Source: a virus. Taken from it: a stretch of 38,625 nucleotides of DNA. Under the pieces are notes generated by a model. It saw only the letters and a list, made by a program, of their open reading frames with translations. It was not told where the DNA came from and searched no databases. Below, piece by piece: positions 5,492-19,309 of this stretch; within the stretch, counting starts at the first letter, position 1; every line of letters begins with the position of its first letter. A program made the position numbers and the translations under genes. The DNA is taken from positions 1 through 38,625 of the IMG/VR virus record IMGVR_UViG_3300017744_003660; one strand, given 5' to 3'.

Positions 5492-8400
5492 TTATATGAA
5501 ATCAGCGAAACAAGCTTCGACATCTACGGCAATTTGGACACCGTTCACTGTAGCACCACTGAAGTTAGCAACACCAATATTGATTGTTCCAGCTGGAGAA
5601 TTCGTATAGAATGGTCCAAAGTTAGCTGGGTTGGTTGCGACTGATGGATATGATGTGTAAATTGTACTGAAAGCTTGAGCATTGCCGAACTCATCCGTAA
5701 TTACCAAAGTACCATTTACCACTCTAGCAATAATAATATCGGAAGTTATTCCTCCAGTAGTAGAGAATTTAAGAATAGTGGTAATTTTAAGCCACGCAAT
5801 ATCACTATTGACTGGTAAAGTTGTTACAATAAGCTGCGAACCTTGACCGAAATTTCCTCCTGGATTATAGAAAGTAATAAATTGATGACCAGTCTGTAAT
5901 GACGTTGCTCCACCAATATTAGCAGCATTAGTTGGTAATGGATAGCAACTTGCCATTGCTAAACATTTGAGCTCATTAGTATTTGTATTAAATGAATCAT
6001 CACCAGTGAACCACCTATTAGCACCTGCGCCAATTGCCAAGTGCTGACCTGTTAGATTAGGAGTTACCACCCCTGAACCAAAAGCAATGTGACCATTTGC
6101 CGAAGTATTTAAACTATCAGATAGCTCTCCAATAAAGGTATTAGAGTTTCCTGTAATTATGTTGAAACCAGATTGTGATCCAACAAAAACATTACTTGTA
6201 GCTGATGTGGAATTGTTACCTGCAACTTGTCCAATCATTACATTGGCATTGCCATTTAATAGATTGTTTCCAGCAGAGAGACCACCAATAAAATTACCAG
6301 CAGCTGTAGTGACTTTATTAAAAGCTGCTGCGCCAATAACAGTATTAGAGAAACCAGTTTGACCTACATTGGCAGAAGCAATATCAGCACCAATATAAGT
6401 ATTGCCATCGCCAAGAGCACCAAAGCCAGCAGTCTTTCCAACACACGTGGTTCTAGTTGCGTTTACAGCATCCTCACCAGCATTAAGACCGATAAAAACG
6501 TTTCCACCATCTACTGTTTCTGCATTACCAGCTGCCTTACCAATCTTAATTGTATCAGTTGTAGTCTCAATATTAGCGAGTGTAATTTGATTTACACTAA
6601 TATCACCAGAGCTATCTCTAGCAACAACTTTAGATGCAGTTGCCGCTGTAGTAGCATCAACAGCCCAAGTTCTATTTGTACTACCATTATAATTGGCGCC
6701 AGTTATGTAAGTTCCACTTGTTAGAGTGGCTGAAACACCAGCAGGACCTGGAGGACCATTGGGACCTGGAGGACCACTGGGACCATCGGGACCATCGGGA
6801 CCGTCAGGACCAGGGGGACCAGTGACACTGGGACCAGGAGGACCACCAGGACCAGGGGGACCAGTGACACTTGGACCAGGAGGACCAGCAGGACCATCGG
6901 GACCGTCAGGACCATCGGGACCATCGGGACCAGGAGAACCTGGAGGACCAGTTACGCTAGGACCTGGAGGACCTGGAGGACCAGTGACGCTTGGACCAGG
7001 AGGACCACCAGGACCATCGGGACCGTCAGGACCATCGGGACCATCGGGACCAGGAGGACCTGGAGGACCAGTGACACTGGGACCAGGAGGACCAAGAGGA
7101 CCAGTGGCTCCTGTTACACTAGGACCTGGAGGACCGTTAGGACCTGGAGGACCAGTTACGCTAGGACCTGGAGGACCACCAGGACCAGGAGGACCATCGG
7201 GACCGTCAGGACCATCGGGACCAGGAGGACCAGTGACGCTTGGACCAGGAGGACCAGCAGGACCATCTGGACCATCGGGACCGTCAGGACCATCGGGACC
7301 AGGAGGACCTGGAGGACCAGTTACGCTAGGACCTGGAGGACCATCGGGACCGTCAGGACCATCGGGACCAGGAGGACCTGGAGGACCAGTGACACTTGGA
7401 CCAGGAGGACCAGCAACAATTGAGGTGGCACCAGTAGCTCCCGTGAGACCAGTAGGTCCAGTAGCACCTTGGGGTACATCACTCAAGCCAGCAGCACTAC
7501 CATAGAACGTGGGAGCAGTTACTGAACCACCAGCACTCACTATAAGATCACTAGTTGTAACTACTCCCAATTGTGTATCCGCACCTTCAATAGTTAAATC
7601 ATCACCATCGGCAGTTAATTTTCCAGCATTATTTTGAATCTCAATACCACCCAAATTAATAGTAGTACCTGATAGGTAGATATCTTTGAAGCGATTAGTG
7701 GCTGAACCTAAATCATAAACCTCTGTAGTATCAGGTATTAATGACCCACTAACAGTACCAGCAATAGATGCTTGTGTTGATTTTAGAGAGATTGTAATTG
7801 TACTCCCTGAAGCAACTGTTTCAATATTGTCAGAGCCAGCAATTGTGAAAGTAGCTCCTAAAGCAACAGAACCAGTTCCACTATCTCCTGCGTATTCAAT
7901 TGGAGCAACAGATTGGGCTGGATTTGAATCTACAAATGCCGAATTATAATAAGTGTATTGTCTTAACTGACCGACACCAGTTCCAGTAAAGAACCATAGA
8001 TCACCCTCTTCTAGGGGAGTTCCATTTGGTCTTTGGGTTGGTTCGGTCGTAGATACGATTGAAGGGGTAGTAGTTACCCCCTCTAAATACTGCCCATCAC
8101 CATAGAAAGTTACAATTCCAGTTGGAGATGCTGCTGTAATAATGCCAGCACCAATTTCAACTCCACCAAGAGTTGATAATCCAGTTACAACTAGAGTGTT
8201 GCTATCTACGTGAGTAAAATCAGATACAAGAGTTCCAATACCAGAAGCACTGATGAAGTCATCAACAGATACTCTCAACAATGAATCTGTTTGTTGATCG
8301 TAAATCAACAGCTCATCTGCACCAGTAACGTCGGCGTCATCACCTTCGGTCTGCTCGGTTATAGCCTTCTTTGATACCTTACCATCAAACTCCGTAGCCG

Positions 8401-8500
8401 TGGCTACACCTGTGGAGTTAATATTAGTTGCGGTTACTATACCTAGATCCGCATCACCAGCATCGCTAAGGCGGATAACGCCATTAATCTTGTAAGCCAT
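5492..8500 (-). CDS. Collagen-like tail fibre protein with Gly-Pro-Pro block, 1002 aa
   Basis: Residues 1-~110 start [20 protein letters not shown] and resemble the N-terminal regions of cyanophage structural proteins. Residues ~130-340 are beta-rich. Residues ~343-590 are a collagen-like block of GPP, GPD and GPN triplets, broken regularly by a GPSVTG unit (ten copies by eye). Residues ~650-850 contain about seven repeats of the type N-[VT]-x-[IV]-G-x-x-[AS]-G ([27 protein letters not shown]), as in trimeric adhesin and G2-type phage fibre heads. The last ~150 residues are a beta-rich tip. The protein is presumably trimeric and adhesive. A late TATAAATA motif is 31 bases upstream. Exact virion location (distal or side fibre) is inferred. 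Confidence 0.88.
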   Translation of the reverse strand: MAYKINGVIRLSDAGDADLGIVTATNINSTGVATATEFDGKVSKKAITEQTEGDDADVTGADELLIYDQQTDSLLRVSVDDFISASGIGTLVSDFTHVDSNTLVVTGLSTLGGVEIGAGIITAASPTGIVTFYGDGQYLEGVTTTPSIVSTTEPTQRPNGTPLEEGDLWFFTGTGVGQLRQYTYYNSAFVDSNPAQSVAPIEYAGDSGTGSVALGATFTIAGSDNIETVASGSTITISLKSTQASIAGTVSGSLIPDTTEVYDLGSATNRFKDIYLSGTTINLGGIEIQNNAGKLTADGDDLTIEGADTQLGVVTTSDLIVSAGGSVTAPTFYGSAAGLSDVPQGATGPTGLTGATGATSIVAGPPGPSVTGPPGPPGPDGPDGPDGPPGPSVTGPPGPPGPDGPDGPDGPDGPAGPPGPSVTGPPGPDGPDGPDGPPGPGGPPGPSVTGPPGPNGPPGPSVTGATGPLGPPGPSVTGPPGPPGPDGPDGPDGPDGPGGPPGPSVTGPPGPPGPSVTGPPGSPGPDGPDGPDGPDGPAGPPGPSVTGPPGPGGPPGPSVTGPPGPDGPDGPDGPSGPPGPNGPPGPAGVSATLTSGTYITGANYNGSTNRTWAVDATTAATASKVVARDSSGDISVNQITLANIETTTDTIKIGKAAGNAETVDGGNVFIGLNAGEDAVNATRTTCVGKTAGFGALGDGNTYIGADIASANVGQTGFSNTVIGAAAFNKVTTAAGNFIGGLSAGNNLLNGNANVMIGQVAGNNSTSATSNVFVGSQSGFNIITGNSNTFIGELSDSLNTSANGHIAFGSGVVTPNLTGQHLAIGAGANRWFTGDDSFNTNTNELKCLAMASCYPLPTNAANIGGATSLQTGHQFITFYNPGGNFGQGSQLIVTTLPVNSDIAWLKITTILKFSTTGGITSDIIIARVVNGTLVITDEFGNAQAFSTIYTSYPSVATNPANFGPFYTNSPAGTINIGVANFSGATVNGVQIAVDVEACFADFI
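6739..7475 (-). repeat. GGACCA-type nucleotide repeat encoding Gly-Pro-Pro/Gly-Pro-Asp collagen triplets
   Basis: Densely repeated GG(A/T)CC(A/T)-type hexamers with near-identical 18-60 base modules, far more GC-rich than the rest of the window. Because GGNCC is nearly self-complementary, the opposite strand is also open and also spells Gly/Pro. High copy identity suggests recombinational expansion and contraction. Confidence 0.9.
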
Positions 8501-8530
8501 CTTGTAATCATACTATGGATTCCCTATGGC

Positions 8531-8538
8531 TATTTATA
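8531..8538 (-). promoter_or_regulatory. Late promoter motif TATAAATA before the 1002-aa fibre gene
   Basis: TATAAATAG, 31 bases upstream of ATG 8500, overlapping the last codons and stop region of the upstream fibre-like gene only at its edge. Confidence 0.65.
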
Positions 8539-8543
8539 CCATA

Positions 8544-10346
8544 TTATTTGGCTACCCAACCAATATTGCCTGCTCCAGTCTCCTTAACATATAGAGTGGC
8601 TCCAGGAACACCGTCAATCCTACTGTATAGGGAGCCCACAGAGGCAGTAACCACACCTTCTGGGGTGCCAGTACCAGATGACCAGACAGGACCACTAGCC
8701 TGTGCGAATGATGTTGATGTATGTACGCCAGTGGATATAACACCACTATCAGTAACCTCTAACTTTTTCCCACCATCATAGAATAGTTCAACACCAGATC
8801 CTGGTTGGGCGATGATACTCTCCTTTGTCTCAACAATGTTAGATACTCTAAGGGTATTAGTTCTTACCTTTAGATTGCCTTGTCCACTCTCATCTAGATA
8901 TGTATGAGTACCGTCATGATAAATCTTAAAGTCATCACTATCACCGAAGGAAATATCACCATCATCCGCAATGCTGATTGAAGTTGTAGCTGTTGAGATA
9001 GCGTCATCAACGTACTTCTTACTAGTCGCGTGGTGATCGTTGACTGCGATGAATGGTGATGCTGATGAGTTGCCTAGAAGAACATTACCATTACCTAGTA
9101 CACCAAACCTAGAAGTACCTGTAGTTTTTACATTAAGAGCATACTCAGTACCAGCACCAGTACCATCATCAATCATGAGATGATCACTCATCGTGGTAAC
9201 GCCACTAATATTAAGATTAGAAACAGTTGTGATACCAGTAACTCTAAGGTCCTCAGTAAAGATTGATCTACCAACCTCATTGATGACCATTAACTTACAA
9301 GCAGTTCCATTAGCAGGAAGATCTCCTGTTAGTTCACCATTAAAGAATGTGTAGAGGGATGAACTAAAGTTATAGAATAGACCAGAGTAGAAACAAGTTC
9401 CACCTGAATATTCCATATAGATTGTATACCTCTTATTTTCAGCAAGATCTTCAAAGAAGCTGCTCTGATCAACCCCTCGTAGATCATCCTCATGGATAGC
9501 AAGTCCACTGAAGAATCCTGTACCAGCTACTCTGAAAGTACCTGACTGTGTTCCTGGTAAATTACTACTGCTACTGTAATTATATTCTAAACCAAATCCA
9601 ATACCAGTTACTCCGATATTATTAATAAAAGATCCATCACCATAAAACTTTCCAGCAGTAGTGATTCCACTAGTATATGAGTTTACTGATGTAACAAACC
9701 CAGCAATTACACTATCAGCATTAAGATCATCTGTAGTTATTTCGGCAGCATTTACAACGCCTACACTAGTCAAACCAACTGCTGTTAGGTTAGTTACTTG
9801 TATATTGGGGTCACCATCCAAACCTTCTGCATTACCTTTGAATAGTGGAGATGGAATAGCAGCAGTATCTACGACTTGCTGACCACCATCATTGGTGTAC
9901 ACATCTCCGTGCTGCTGACCTGTATTAGTGCCGTAATGGGTTCCACTTGTATCACCAGTTACATCACCAGTTACTGTACCAATATAGTGTGCTGTATCAC
10001 CATTATTAATAGCAGTTTCTAATATAATTTTAGATCCATCTCTAGCATATACATCCCCATTATGGATACCAGTAGTATTGCCAGCGACATTTCCACTGAG
10101 ATTGCCTTCAAATTCTGTTGCGGTCACCACACCAGCAGAGATATCACTACCATCTACGAATGATGGTCCCTGAATACCAGTAGCACCAGTAGCTCCACCA
10201 GGAGAACCTTGAGGACCTGTAGCTCCCCTAGAAGCTGCTGATGGTCCTATAGAAGCCCATCTATCAGTGTGCCAAGTATATGTAACAGAACCTGTTACAA
10301 ACTGCTGACCATCTACGGGGTTTACAGGAAATATAATTTCAGACAT
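8544..10346 (-). CDS. Tail fibre-like structural protein, 600 aa
   Basis: The N-terminus (FPVNPVDGQQF, then VTYTWHTDRW) is a short beta module shared with the 727-aa fibre ([21 protein letters not shown]), probably a common attachment domain. Residues ~40-61 are a short collagen-like piece ([11 protein letters not shown]). The body is a series of beta-type repeats with GVVTATEFEG and GNVAGNTTG-like strings typical of T4-like cyanophage fibres, a FGDSDDFKIYHDGTH motif (~residues 465-490), and a C-terminal VGSLYSRIDG...LYVKETGAGNIGW motif that ends many phage fibre proteins. A late TATAAATA element is 28 bases upstream. The role in adsorption is inferred. Confidence 0.85.
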   Translation of the reverse strand: MSEIIFPVNPVDGQQFVTGSVTYTWHTDRWASIGPSAASRGATGPQGSPGGATGATGIQGPSFVDGSDISAGVVTATEFEGNLSGNVAGNTTGIHNGDVYARDGSKIILETAINNGDTAHYIGTVTGDVTGDTSGTHYGTNTGQQHGDVYTNDGGQQVVDTAAIPSPLFKGNAEGLDGDPNIQVTNLTAVGLTSVGVVNAAEITTDDLNADSVIAGFVTSVNSYTSGITTAGKFYGDGSFINNIGVTGIGFGLEYNYSSSSNLPGTQSGTFRVAGTGFFSGLAIHEDDLRGVDQSSFFEDLAENKRYTIYMEYSGGTCFYSGLFYNFSSSLYTFFNGELTGDLPANGTACKLMVINEVGRSIFTEDLRVTGITTVSNLNISGVTTMSDHLMIDDGTGAGTEYALNVKTTGTSRFGVLGNGNVLLGNSSASPFIAVNDHHATSKKYVDDAISTATTSISIADDGDISFGDSDDFKIYHDGTHTYLDESGQGNLKVRTNTLRVSNIVETKESIIAQPGSGVELFYDGGKKLEVTDSGVISTGVHTSTSFAQASGPVWSSGTGTPEGVVTASVGSLYSRIDGVPGATLYVKETGAGNIGWVAK

Positions 10347-10373
10347 TATAAGAGATAATATATTCTTCCGATA

Positions 10374-10381
10374 TATTTATA
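10374..10381 (-). promoter_or_regulatory. Late promoter motif TATAAATA before the 600-aa fibre gene
   Basis: TATAAATAT, 28 bases upstream of ATG 10346. Confidence 0.65.
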
Positions 10382-10382
10382 G

Positions 10383-10541
10383 TTACTCAGGTCTTACAAT
10401 GTTTCCATCATCATCAAAGTATGGCTTTGGTTGTCTCCATGGTGGAGTATCCAACCCGTGCTCACGGTACCATTCATCAATGAGACCTGGGAGCTTCTCC
10501 TCAATATCAATCACGATCTTCCTCGCCATCAAGGTCTTCAT
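10383..10541 (-). CDS. Hypothetical small protein, ~52 aa
   Basis: The frame can be read from ATG 10589, but that would overlap the upstream 58-aa gene by more than 80 bases. ATG 10541 (GGA 8 bases upstream) or ATG 10529 (GAAG 6 bases upstream) gives a short overlap and is preferred. The conserved-looking part reads MARKIVIDIEEKLPGLID, then WYREHGLDTPPW and an acidic tail ending GNIVRPE. It is predicted helical then Pro-rich, with no membrane segment. Not recognised. It is cotranscribed with the upstream membrane peptide. Confidence 0.55.
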   Translation of the reverse strand: MKTLMARKIVIDIEEKLPGLIDEWYREHGLDTPPWRQPKPYFDDDGNIVRPE

Positions 10542-10683
10542 AGACGTTTTCCAAAAATGTTCTTTCTCTGGTTGGTTCTTGTCGTACATAATCGTATTCT
10601 TTATGGGACTCTTCTACCAATAAAATAAACTTCATTAATATAAAGATTATAATAAGTGGTAGAAAACAAAGCAATAAAGTCAT
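10507..10683 (-). CDS. Small membrane protein, 58 aa
   Basis: 58 codons from ATG 10683 to TGA 10507. A single strongly hydrophobic segment at residues 1-23 (MTLLLCFLPLIIIFILMKF) is followed by a charged, acidic tail (VEESHKEYDYVRQEP, then ENVYEDLDGEEDRD). AGGGA lies 7-8 bases before the ATG, one of the better ribosome binding sites here. It is preceded by the terminator of the hli unit and by a late-type CTAAATA motif. The length and hydrophobic N-terminus would suit a membrane effector or lysis accessory, but no family is recognised. Confidence 0.55.
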   Translation of the reverse strand: MTLLLCFLPLIIIFILMKFILLVEESHKEYDYVRQEPTRERTFLENVYEDLDGEEDRD

Positions 10684-10696
10684 TATTTTTCCCTAC

Positions 10697-10720
10697 AAAA
10701 AAAGAGGGTGTGTCCCTCTT
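10697..10720 (-). terminator. Rho-independent terminator of the hli unit
   Basis: Minus-strand AAGAGGG, loop ACACA, CCCTCTT, then T7: a perfect 7-bp stem with a 5-base loop. It lies ~30 bases past the stop of the second hli gene. Confidence 0.85.
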
Positions 10721-10728
10721 ATTATATC

Positions 10729-10735
10729 TATTTAG
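10729..10735 (-). promoter_or_regulatory. Late-type CTAAATA motif just ahead of the hli terminator
   Basis: CTAAATAG lies 9 bases before the terminator stem and 46 bases before ATG 10683. If used, the transcript would start at about the foot of the hairpin. It may be a nested late promoter for the 58-aa gene or a chance match. Confidence 0.35.
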
Positions 10736-10751
10736 TTGTTAGTGGTCTGTA

Positions 10752-10937
10752 TCAGAAGATTCCAAAAAAGAAATTACCTGTAATCGCATAGGAGATTAGA
10801 CCAGATACAATACCGATCATAGCCCAACGACCATTATACATTTCCTTCTGCTCGTATGCAGATGAAGAATCATAATACATATCTGGCTCTTTGGCGTAGA
10901 TATTAGTACGTCCTCCGTCCTCGGTTACAGTACTCAT
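10752..10937 (-). CDS. hli: High-light-inducible protein (Hli), 61 aa
   Basis: A single-helix chlorophyll a/b-binding-like protein. The ExxNGRxAMxG chlorophyll-binding signature is present as EMYNGRWAMIG (residues ~32-42) at the start of the one transmembrane helix (GIVSGLISYAITG). The ~30-residue N-terminal extension is polar. By family knowledge, cyanophage Hli proteins bind chlorophyll and carotenoid and protect photosystems during infection. Its ATG shares one base with the stop of the upstream hli gene, so the two are coupled. Transcribed from the promoter at 11082-11110 and ended by the terminator at 10697-10720. Confidence 0.93.
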   Translation of the reverse strand: MSTVTEDGGRTNIYAKEPDMYYDSSSAYEQKEMYNGRWAMIGIVSGLISYAITGNFFFGIF

Positions 10938-11053
10938 TAGAATACACCGGGAATAATTTCGCCTGTCACAGCATAGGTACCGACAGCGATGACGAAACCT
11001 AGCATTGCTAGACGAGCATTTAGAATTTCTGCTTCAGGGGTGAAACCGAACAT
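10937..11053 (-). CDS. hli: High-light-inducible protein (Hli), 38 aa minimal form
   Basis: 38 residues starting MFGFTPEAE. The signature AEILNARLAMLG (E-x-x-N-x-R-x-A-M-x-G) precedes the transmembrane helix and ends GEIIPGVF. The frame is open further upstream, but ATG 11053 is preceded by AAAGG at good spacing, and phage Hli proteins of this minimal length are common. It is the first gene of a two-gene hli unit with its own sigma70-like promoter, set inside a block of late structural genes. Confidence 0.92.
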   Translation of the reverse strand: MFGFTPEAEILNARLAMLGFVIAVGTYAVTGEIIPGVF

Positions 11054-11081
11054 AGTATAACCTTTTGTTAAGTACCCACAT

Positions 11082-11110
11082 ATTATAGCAGAGATTCTAT
11101 AAAACTTCAA
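11082..11110 (-). promoter_or_regulatory. Sigma70-like promoter of the hli pair (TTGAAG-17-TGC-TATAAT)
   Basis: -35 TTGAAG at 11105-11110 and -10 TATAAT at 11082-11087 with a 17-base spacer and an extended -10 TG. It lies inside the last codons of the upstream Ig-like gene. It is the closest consensus match in the window and allows early, host-sigma expression. Confidence 0.75.
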
Positions 11111-11687
11111 TAGTAACGTCAGTTGGAACGATTCCGTTTTTATTTGCGATTTCAAGATTTATTACATATGTTCCCACTTGACTTATGGTTCCTCCTATTT
11201 TACGCCGATCATACCTAGAAACTTCCACTCCTGTAGGAAATGTGCTTTCATCCCAATAATACCCAATACCATTATTATAGGTTGCGTCATATGTGAATGG
11301 TAAGTTAGCTGATGCTAAAATACTATTTTGATTGCCTATGCGAGGTTGTGCTAAAGAGTTATCATCAGTGATACTAGTCGTAACTGTTGCTATTTCCGCA
11401 TTTATATAGTCAACAAGAGAATCTGCGTCCCCGAAACCTAATTCATCACTATCTAGCCATTCACTATAGTGAACATTATATATTTCATATGCTATATTGC
11501 CGTTAGATATGCTTAATCTGTCATCAATAATATCAATAGATTCAGGATCTTCAGAATTATATGATACCGTGAGTTGGTCAATTTCAATTGATCCAGATGC
11601 AGAAGAAGTGCCATCTGAAGCTCTCCCCGTAAAATAAATAAGAGGAGAAAGTTCCCCGAGTATGCCTCGGTGTATTTTGATTGTCAT
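11097..11687 (-). CDS. Ig-like beta-sandwich structural protein, 196 aa
   Basis: 196 residues starting MTIKIHRGILGELSP. The C-terminal ~75 residues (LPFTYDATYNNGIGYYW, FPTGVEVSRYDRRKIGG, TISQVGTYVINLEIANKNG) have the putative Ig (He_PIG-like) pattern found in phage and bacterial surface proteins. The N-terminal part is Ser/Asp rich and beta-type. No signal peptide or membrane segment. A late TATAAATA motif lies 25 bases upstream, and the neighbours are fibre genes, so it is likely a virion decoration or fibre accessory protein. The hli promoter is embedded in its 3' end. Confidence 0.7.
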   Translation of the reverse strand: MTIKIHRGILGELSPLIYFTGRASDGTSSASGSIEIDQLTVSYNSEDPESIDIIDDRLSISNGNIAYEIYNVHYSEWLDSDELGFGDADSLVDYINAEIATVTTSITDDNSLAQPRIGNQNSILASANLPFTYDATYNNGIGYYWDESTFPTGVEVSRYDRRKIGGTISQVGTYVINLEIANKNGIVPTDVTIEVL

Positions 11688-11711
11688 GATATATTTGTGC
11701 CCATCATTTTC

Positions 11712-11719
11712 TATTTATA
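11712..11719 (-). promoter_or_regulatory. Late promoter motif TATAAATA before the Ig-like gene
   Basis: TATAAATAG, 25 bases upstream of ATG 11687. Confidence 0.65.
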
Positions 11720-11728
11720 CAGATTTTA

Positions 11729-13912
11729 TTACGCAATTTTTGTAAGCGTAATAATACTATTATTGGGCTGTAAAGTAACAGTACCAGCCGCAGACAATCT
11801 AGCCATCTGAATCTGGACCTGATCTTCCCTAATTCCAGCAACGAATTCTAAATTAGCGATAGTTGTAAGGGTGACTGATGTTTCATTATGACCAGATGCA
11901 GATCTAATATAACCCATAGCAGCTGTTTCTGGTAAAGCAACTCCTTCGGCATTTGTATTTTCTGGATCAGGTTCAGACGCAATAGCAAATCTCAATCCAA
12001 CGCTAGCTCTTTGTACATTAGCTGTTGTAAAGTATAGGGAAGCACTAATCAGATATGTCCCAGTTTCTGGGACAATAATACCACCGGCACCAATACCTTG
12101 CCTTGCAGGTACTTCTGCAGCGTACTTATATCCACCCGCCTCAATGATTGCGGAATTATTAAGTACATTAAATGTCTGGAATGTTGTTGATGCGTTTACA
12201 GTGGACTCGACTAGGAATGTTGACTTGATATAAGACTGCTCTTTAATACCAGTAGCACCTTGAGGACCAGCAGGACCAGGAGGACCTTCGGGACCTTGAA
12301 CTGGACCAATACTATTCCAAGAGGAACCATTCCAAACATATACATCATTAGCTTCGGCAGTTACTACATAACCTTCACCGACATTAGCACTTGGGGGTAG
12401 GCTAGCAACATCAGCAACAGTACCTAAGACAATAGTACCCACGGGACCAGCAGGACCATTGGGACCAGTAGCACCAAGGGGACCAGAGGCACCAGGAGCA
12501 CCAATACCAGTGGGACCTTGAGGACCTGTGGCACCAATAGGACCAGTTGGACCAACGGGACCGATAGGACCTACGGGACCCCTTTCGCCAGTAGCACCAT
12601 CAGGGGGACCAGGAGGACCTGTTTCACCAGTAGCACCACGAGCACCCGCTGTAGATAATAGTAGAGAACCCACACAACCACCAATATTTCCACCAACAGT
12701 TGAGTTGTTACCACTTTGAGAACATCTAATATTTAAATAATCACCTGGGAAAATTTGAATAGGACTACCTGAAGAAGTAGATATTTTTGATCCAGTGATA
12801 CCTAAAGCAGTAAGACCTGTCGCCGAACCATTTACATAAGCAGTAACTTCTACTGGAATAGTACCAAATGGTCTTTCGGCTACTACAGAAACATAATCAA
12901 GGAAACATCCTTCTTGAATTTGTACTCCATTATCTGCGCTATCTCCATTACCCCACGCAAAGAATTGATTGATGGCAGGAGGACCACTTCTTTCACCTGA
13001 AAGAACAAAGAAGCCGCCATCAGTAGAAGGTATACCTTGAATACCAGTAGCACCTTGAGAACCAGTGGCACCAATAGGACCGCTAGCACCTTGAGGACCT
13101 TGTAGAGGACCTACATTACTCCAATCAGCTAGAGTACCTGTGTTTAGGTCATTTTTTACGGCACCATCACCAGCATTAAAACCACTTCCACTATTAAGAA
13201 CAACATACAAATCCCCCTCAACAGTACCTGGGATTGATGGTAGATCACTTGCGTCAGGAACCGTACCTTTTAGAGCAACAGATGTTCCATCCAGACCTTG
13301 AGGACCAGTGGCTCCATTGGGACCAACAGGACCTATAGGTCCAGTAGCACCTGAAACTCCACTACCCCCAGTAGGACCTTGTAATGAGTCAATGAATTGC
13401 TGCTCTGTTCCAAAGTTACCAACTTCCAACCAAGACTGATAAGCACTACCAGTACCTGTAGGACCATCTACACCATAAACAGAAACTGCGTGTTCTAGGT
13501 TGATGGGTGTATTGTTTGCTCTATATGTAAATACATCAAATGTTGATGGTGTTATATTCTCAACAATAGTATTCCAGTCAGATGGATTAATATTACCCGA
13601 AGATACTAACGAAATCTGAACCATATAATCCGCGCTATTATATGGTTGGGAAAGTGTATATCTATAAACACCCGTTGATAATCTATTTACACTTAAAATA
13701 CCACTACCGTAGTTGGGGAATAATACTCCCGTAGTGGTTGTTCTACAAAATGCGTAGATTCCAAATCCCAATGAGCCCGTAGCGCCAGTAGCACCTACGT
13801 TAAAAGGTGCTGTTGTGGTGTTCCATTTATAACCATCCCAAGTATAAGTAACTCCGCCATTGGTTACTTGGTCTCCTACACTTGGATTCGCTGGAAAATT
13901 AAAGGCTGCCAT
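11729..13912 (-). CDS. Collagen-like tail fibre with C1q-like head, 727 aa
   Basis: Order of parts: N-terminal attachment module ([11 protein letters not shown]...[10 protein letters not shown], residues 1-38) shared with the 600-aa protein; a beta domain to ~165; the sequence [18 protein letters not shown] that often opens collagen-like regions; short Gly-X-Y blocks ([20 protein letters not shown]); a GGFF...SGER beta domain paralogous to one in the 1498-aa fibre; more Gly-X-Y; a [12 protein letters not shown] module; and from ~residue 557 a C1q/BclA-like jelly-roll head ([25 protein letters not shown]). Trimeric assembly and receptor binding are inferred from family knowledge. The upstream motif is CTAAATAA. 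No cysteine-rich or catalytic motif. Confidence 0.85.
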   Translation of the reverse strand: MAAFNFPANPSVGDQVTNGGVTYTWDGYKWNTTTAPFNVGATGATGSLGFGIYAFCRTTTTGVLFPNYGSGILSVNRLSTGVYRYTLSQPYNSADYMVQISLVSSGNINPSDWNTIVENITPSTFDVFTYRANNTPINLEHAVSVYGVDGPTGTGSAYQSWLEVGNFGTEQQFIDSLQGPTGGSGVSGATGPIGPVGPNGATGPQGLDGTSVALKGTVPDASDLPSIPGTVEGDLYVVLNSGSGFNAGDGAVKNDLNTGTLADWSNVGPLQGPQGASGPIGATGSQGATGIQGIPSTDGGFFVLSGERSGPPAINQFFAWGNGDSADNGVQIQEGCFLDYVSVVAERPFGTIPVEVTAYVNGSATGLTALGITGSKISTSSGSPIQIFPGDYLNIRCSQSGNNSTVGGNIGGCVGSLLLSTAGARGATGETGPPGPPDGATGERGPVGPIGPVGPTGPIGATGPQGPTGIGAPGASGPLGATGPNGPAGPVGTIVLGTVADVASLPPSANVGEGYVVTAEANDVYVWNGSSWNSIGPVQGPEGPPGPAGPQGATGIKEQSYIKSTFLVESTVNASTTFQTFNVLNNSAIIEAGGYKYAAEVPARQGIGAGGIIVPETGTYLISASLYFTTANVQRASVGLRFAIASEPDPENTNAEGVALPETAAMGYIRSASGHNETSVTLTTIANLEFVAGIREDQVQIQMARLSAAGTVTLQPNNSIITLTKIA

Positions 13913-13946
13913 GATCTAATGGTAACAGTACTTCACTATGATTTAT

Positions 13947-18443
<4,497 letters not shown>

Positions 18444-18481
18444 AGTATAAAGGAGAGAGAATTTTCTTAGTTCTTGATATC

Positions 18482-19309
18482 TTATTTATTATGATCGGCG
18501 ATGGCTTGTTTGGCGATTAGGCTAGGAGGAAGTGTACCGTAATAGGGATCATAATCAAAGAATGGATCCCACTCCTGAATAGATGGTGCTTGTTCTCTCC
18601 AAAATTGCCATAGACCATCATGGCTACTTCTATGAAAAGTATTCACGTGAATATCATGAATACTAGAACCTAAATCAATCTTATATAGAAATAGTGGAAT
18701 AGCAAAAGATAATCCAGAATTGTAGATGAGGTCATCGGCAACAGCACGAGGCTTGACGTTCTGGTCAAGCTTATACTTATCACCACGACAGTGAAGTTTG
18801 ACTAGCTTCTCTGCGTGATGTCTACGGATAATATAGCAGGCAGTTGAGAAGTCGTTGACAAATCGCAAATGTAATTTGATATGAACTTCAACTGGATTAA
18901 TGACCGCAAGCTGAATCACATCAAAGTGATAAGGGACTTTACGCGCAAAATCATTCCATGTAAATCCCCAGAAGGCAGCTGGTGAAATGTCACAATCATC
19001 TTCCATAACCACAAGATATTCTTCTTCTGGATAATTATCTACCCAATGCTTGAGTGCCCTTAAATGTGAAACAGTACACCCAACTTCACCCGAGGTCATT
19101 AATTTTGGATATGTTCCCTTTAAAATATGACCTAGATCATTATCTCCTCGCCCATCATGAGCAGGGACTCTAGTATATCGGTCTTCAGGAATACCCCAGT
19201 ATTCAAACTGGTCTTCCATATATTGACGACGTTCTGTATGATCATCCAGGTTTATGTAGAAGATCCTAGGGATCCCACGTAACTTACCGATTGCTTTGTT
19301 TTTATCCAT
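18482..19309 (-). CDS. Glycosyltransferase family 25 (LPS/collagen galactosyltransferase type), 275 aa
   Basis: A GT25 protein. The family signatures are visible: [12 protein letters not shown] (residues ~17-28), [14 protein letters not shown] (73-86) and the metal-binding VVMEDDCD (100-107). GT25 includes bacterial LPS glycosyltransferases and the animal collagen hydroxylysine galactosyltransferases (COLGALT). The length is normal for the bacterial and phage forms. The gene overlaps the preceding glycosyltransferase by 8 bases and is the last gene of the glycan cluster, immediately before the largest collagen-like fibre gene. Donor and acceptor are unknown. The collagen blocks of the fibres have almost no Lys, so a hydroxylysine acceptor is unlikely there; Ser, Thr or hydroxyproline would be alternatives. 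Confidence 0.87.
   Translation of the reverse strand: MDKNKAIGKLRGIPRIFYINLDDHTERRQYMEDQFEYWGIPEDRYTRVPAHDGRGDNDLGHILKGTYPKLMTSGEVGCTVSHLRALKHWVDNYPEEEYLVVMEDDCDISPAAFWGFTWNDFARKVPYHFDVIQLAVINPVEVHIKLHLRFVNDFSTACYIIRRHHAEKLVKLHCRGDKYKLDQNVKPRAVADDLIYNSGLSFAIPLFLYKIDLGSSIHDIHVNTFHRSSHDGLWQFWREQAPSIQEWDPFFDYDPYYGTLPPSLIAKQAIADHNK
18483..18490 (-). promoter_or_regulatory. Late-type motif AATAAATA before the 1498-aa fibre gene
   Basis: AATAAATA, 40 bases before ATG 18443, overlapping the TAA of the GT25 gene. One mismatch to TATAAATA. It separates late fibre transcription from the glycan cluster upstream. Confidence 0.5.

Noticed and set aside
6739-7475. CRISPR-like or tandem-repeat array
   Set aside because: The repeats are in-frame Gly-X-Y codons of a long open frame with no unique spacers.
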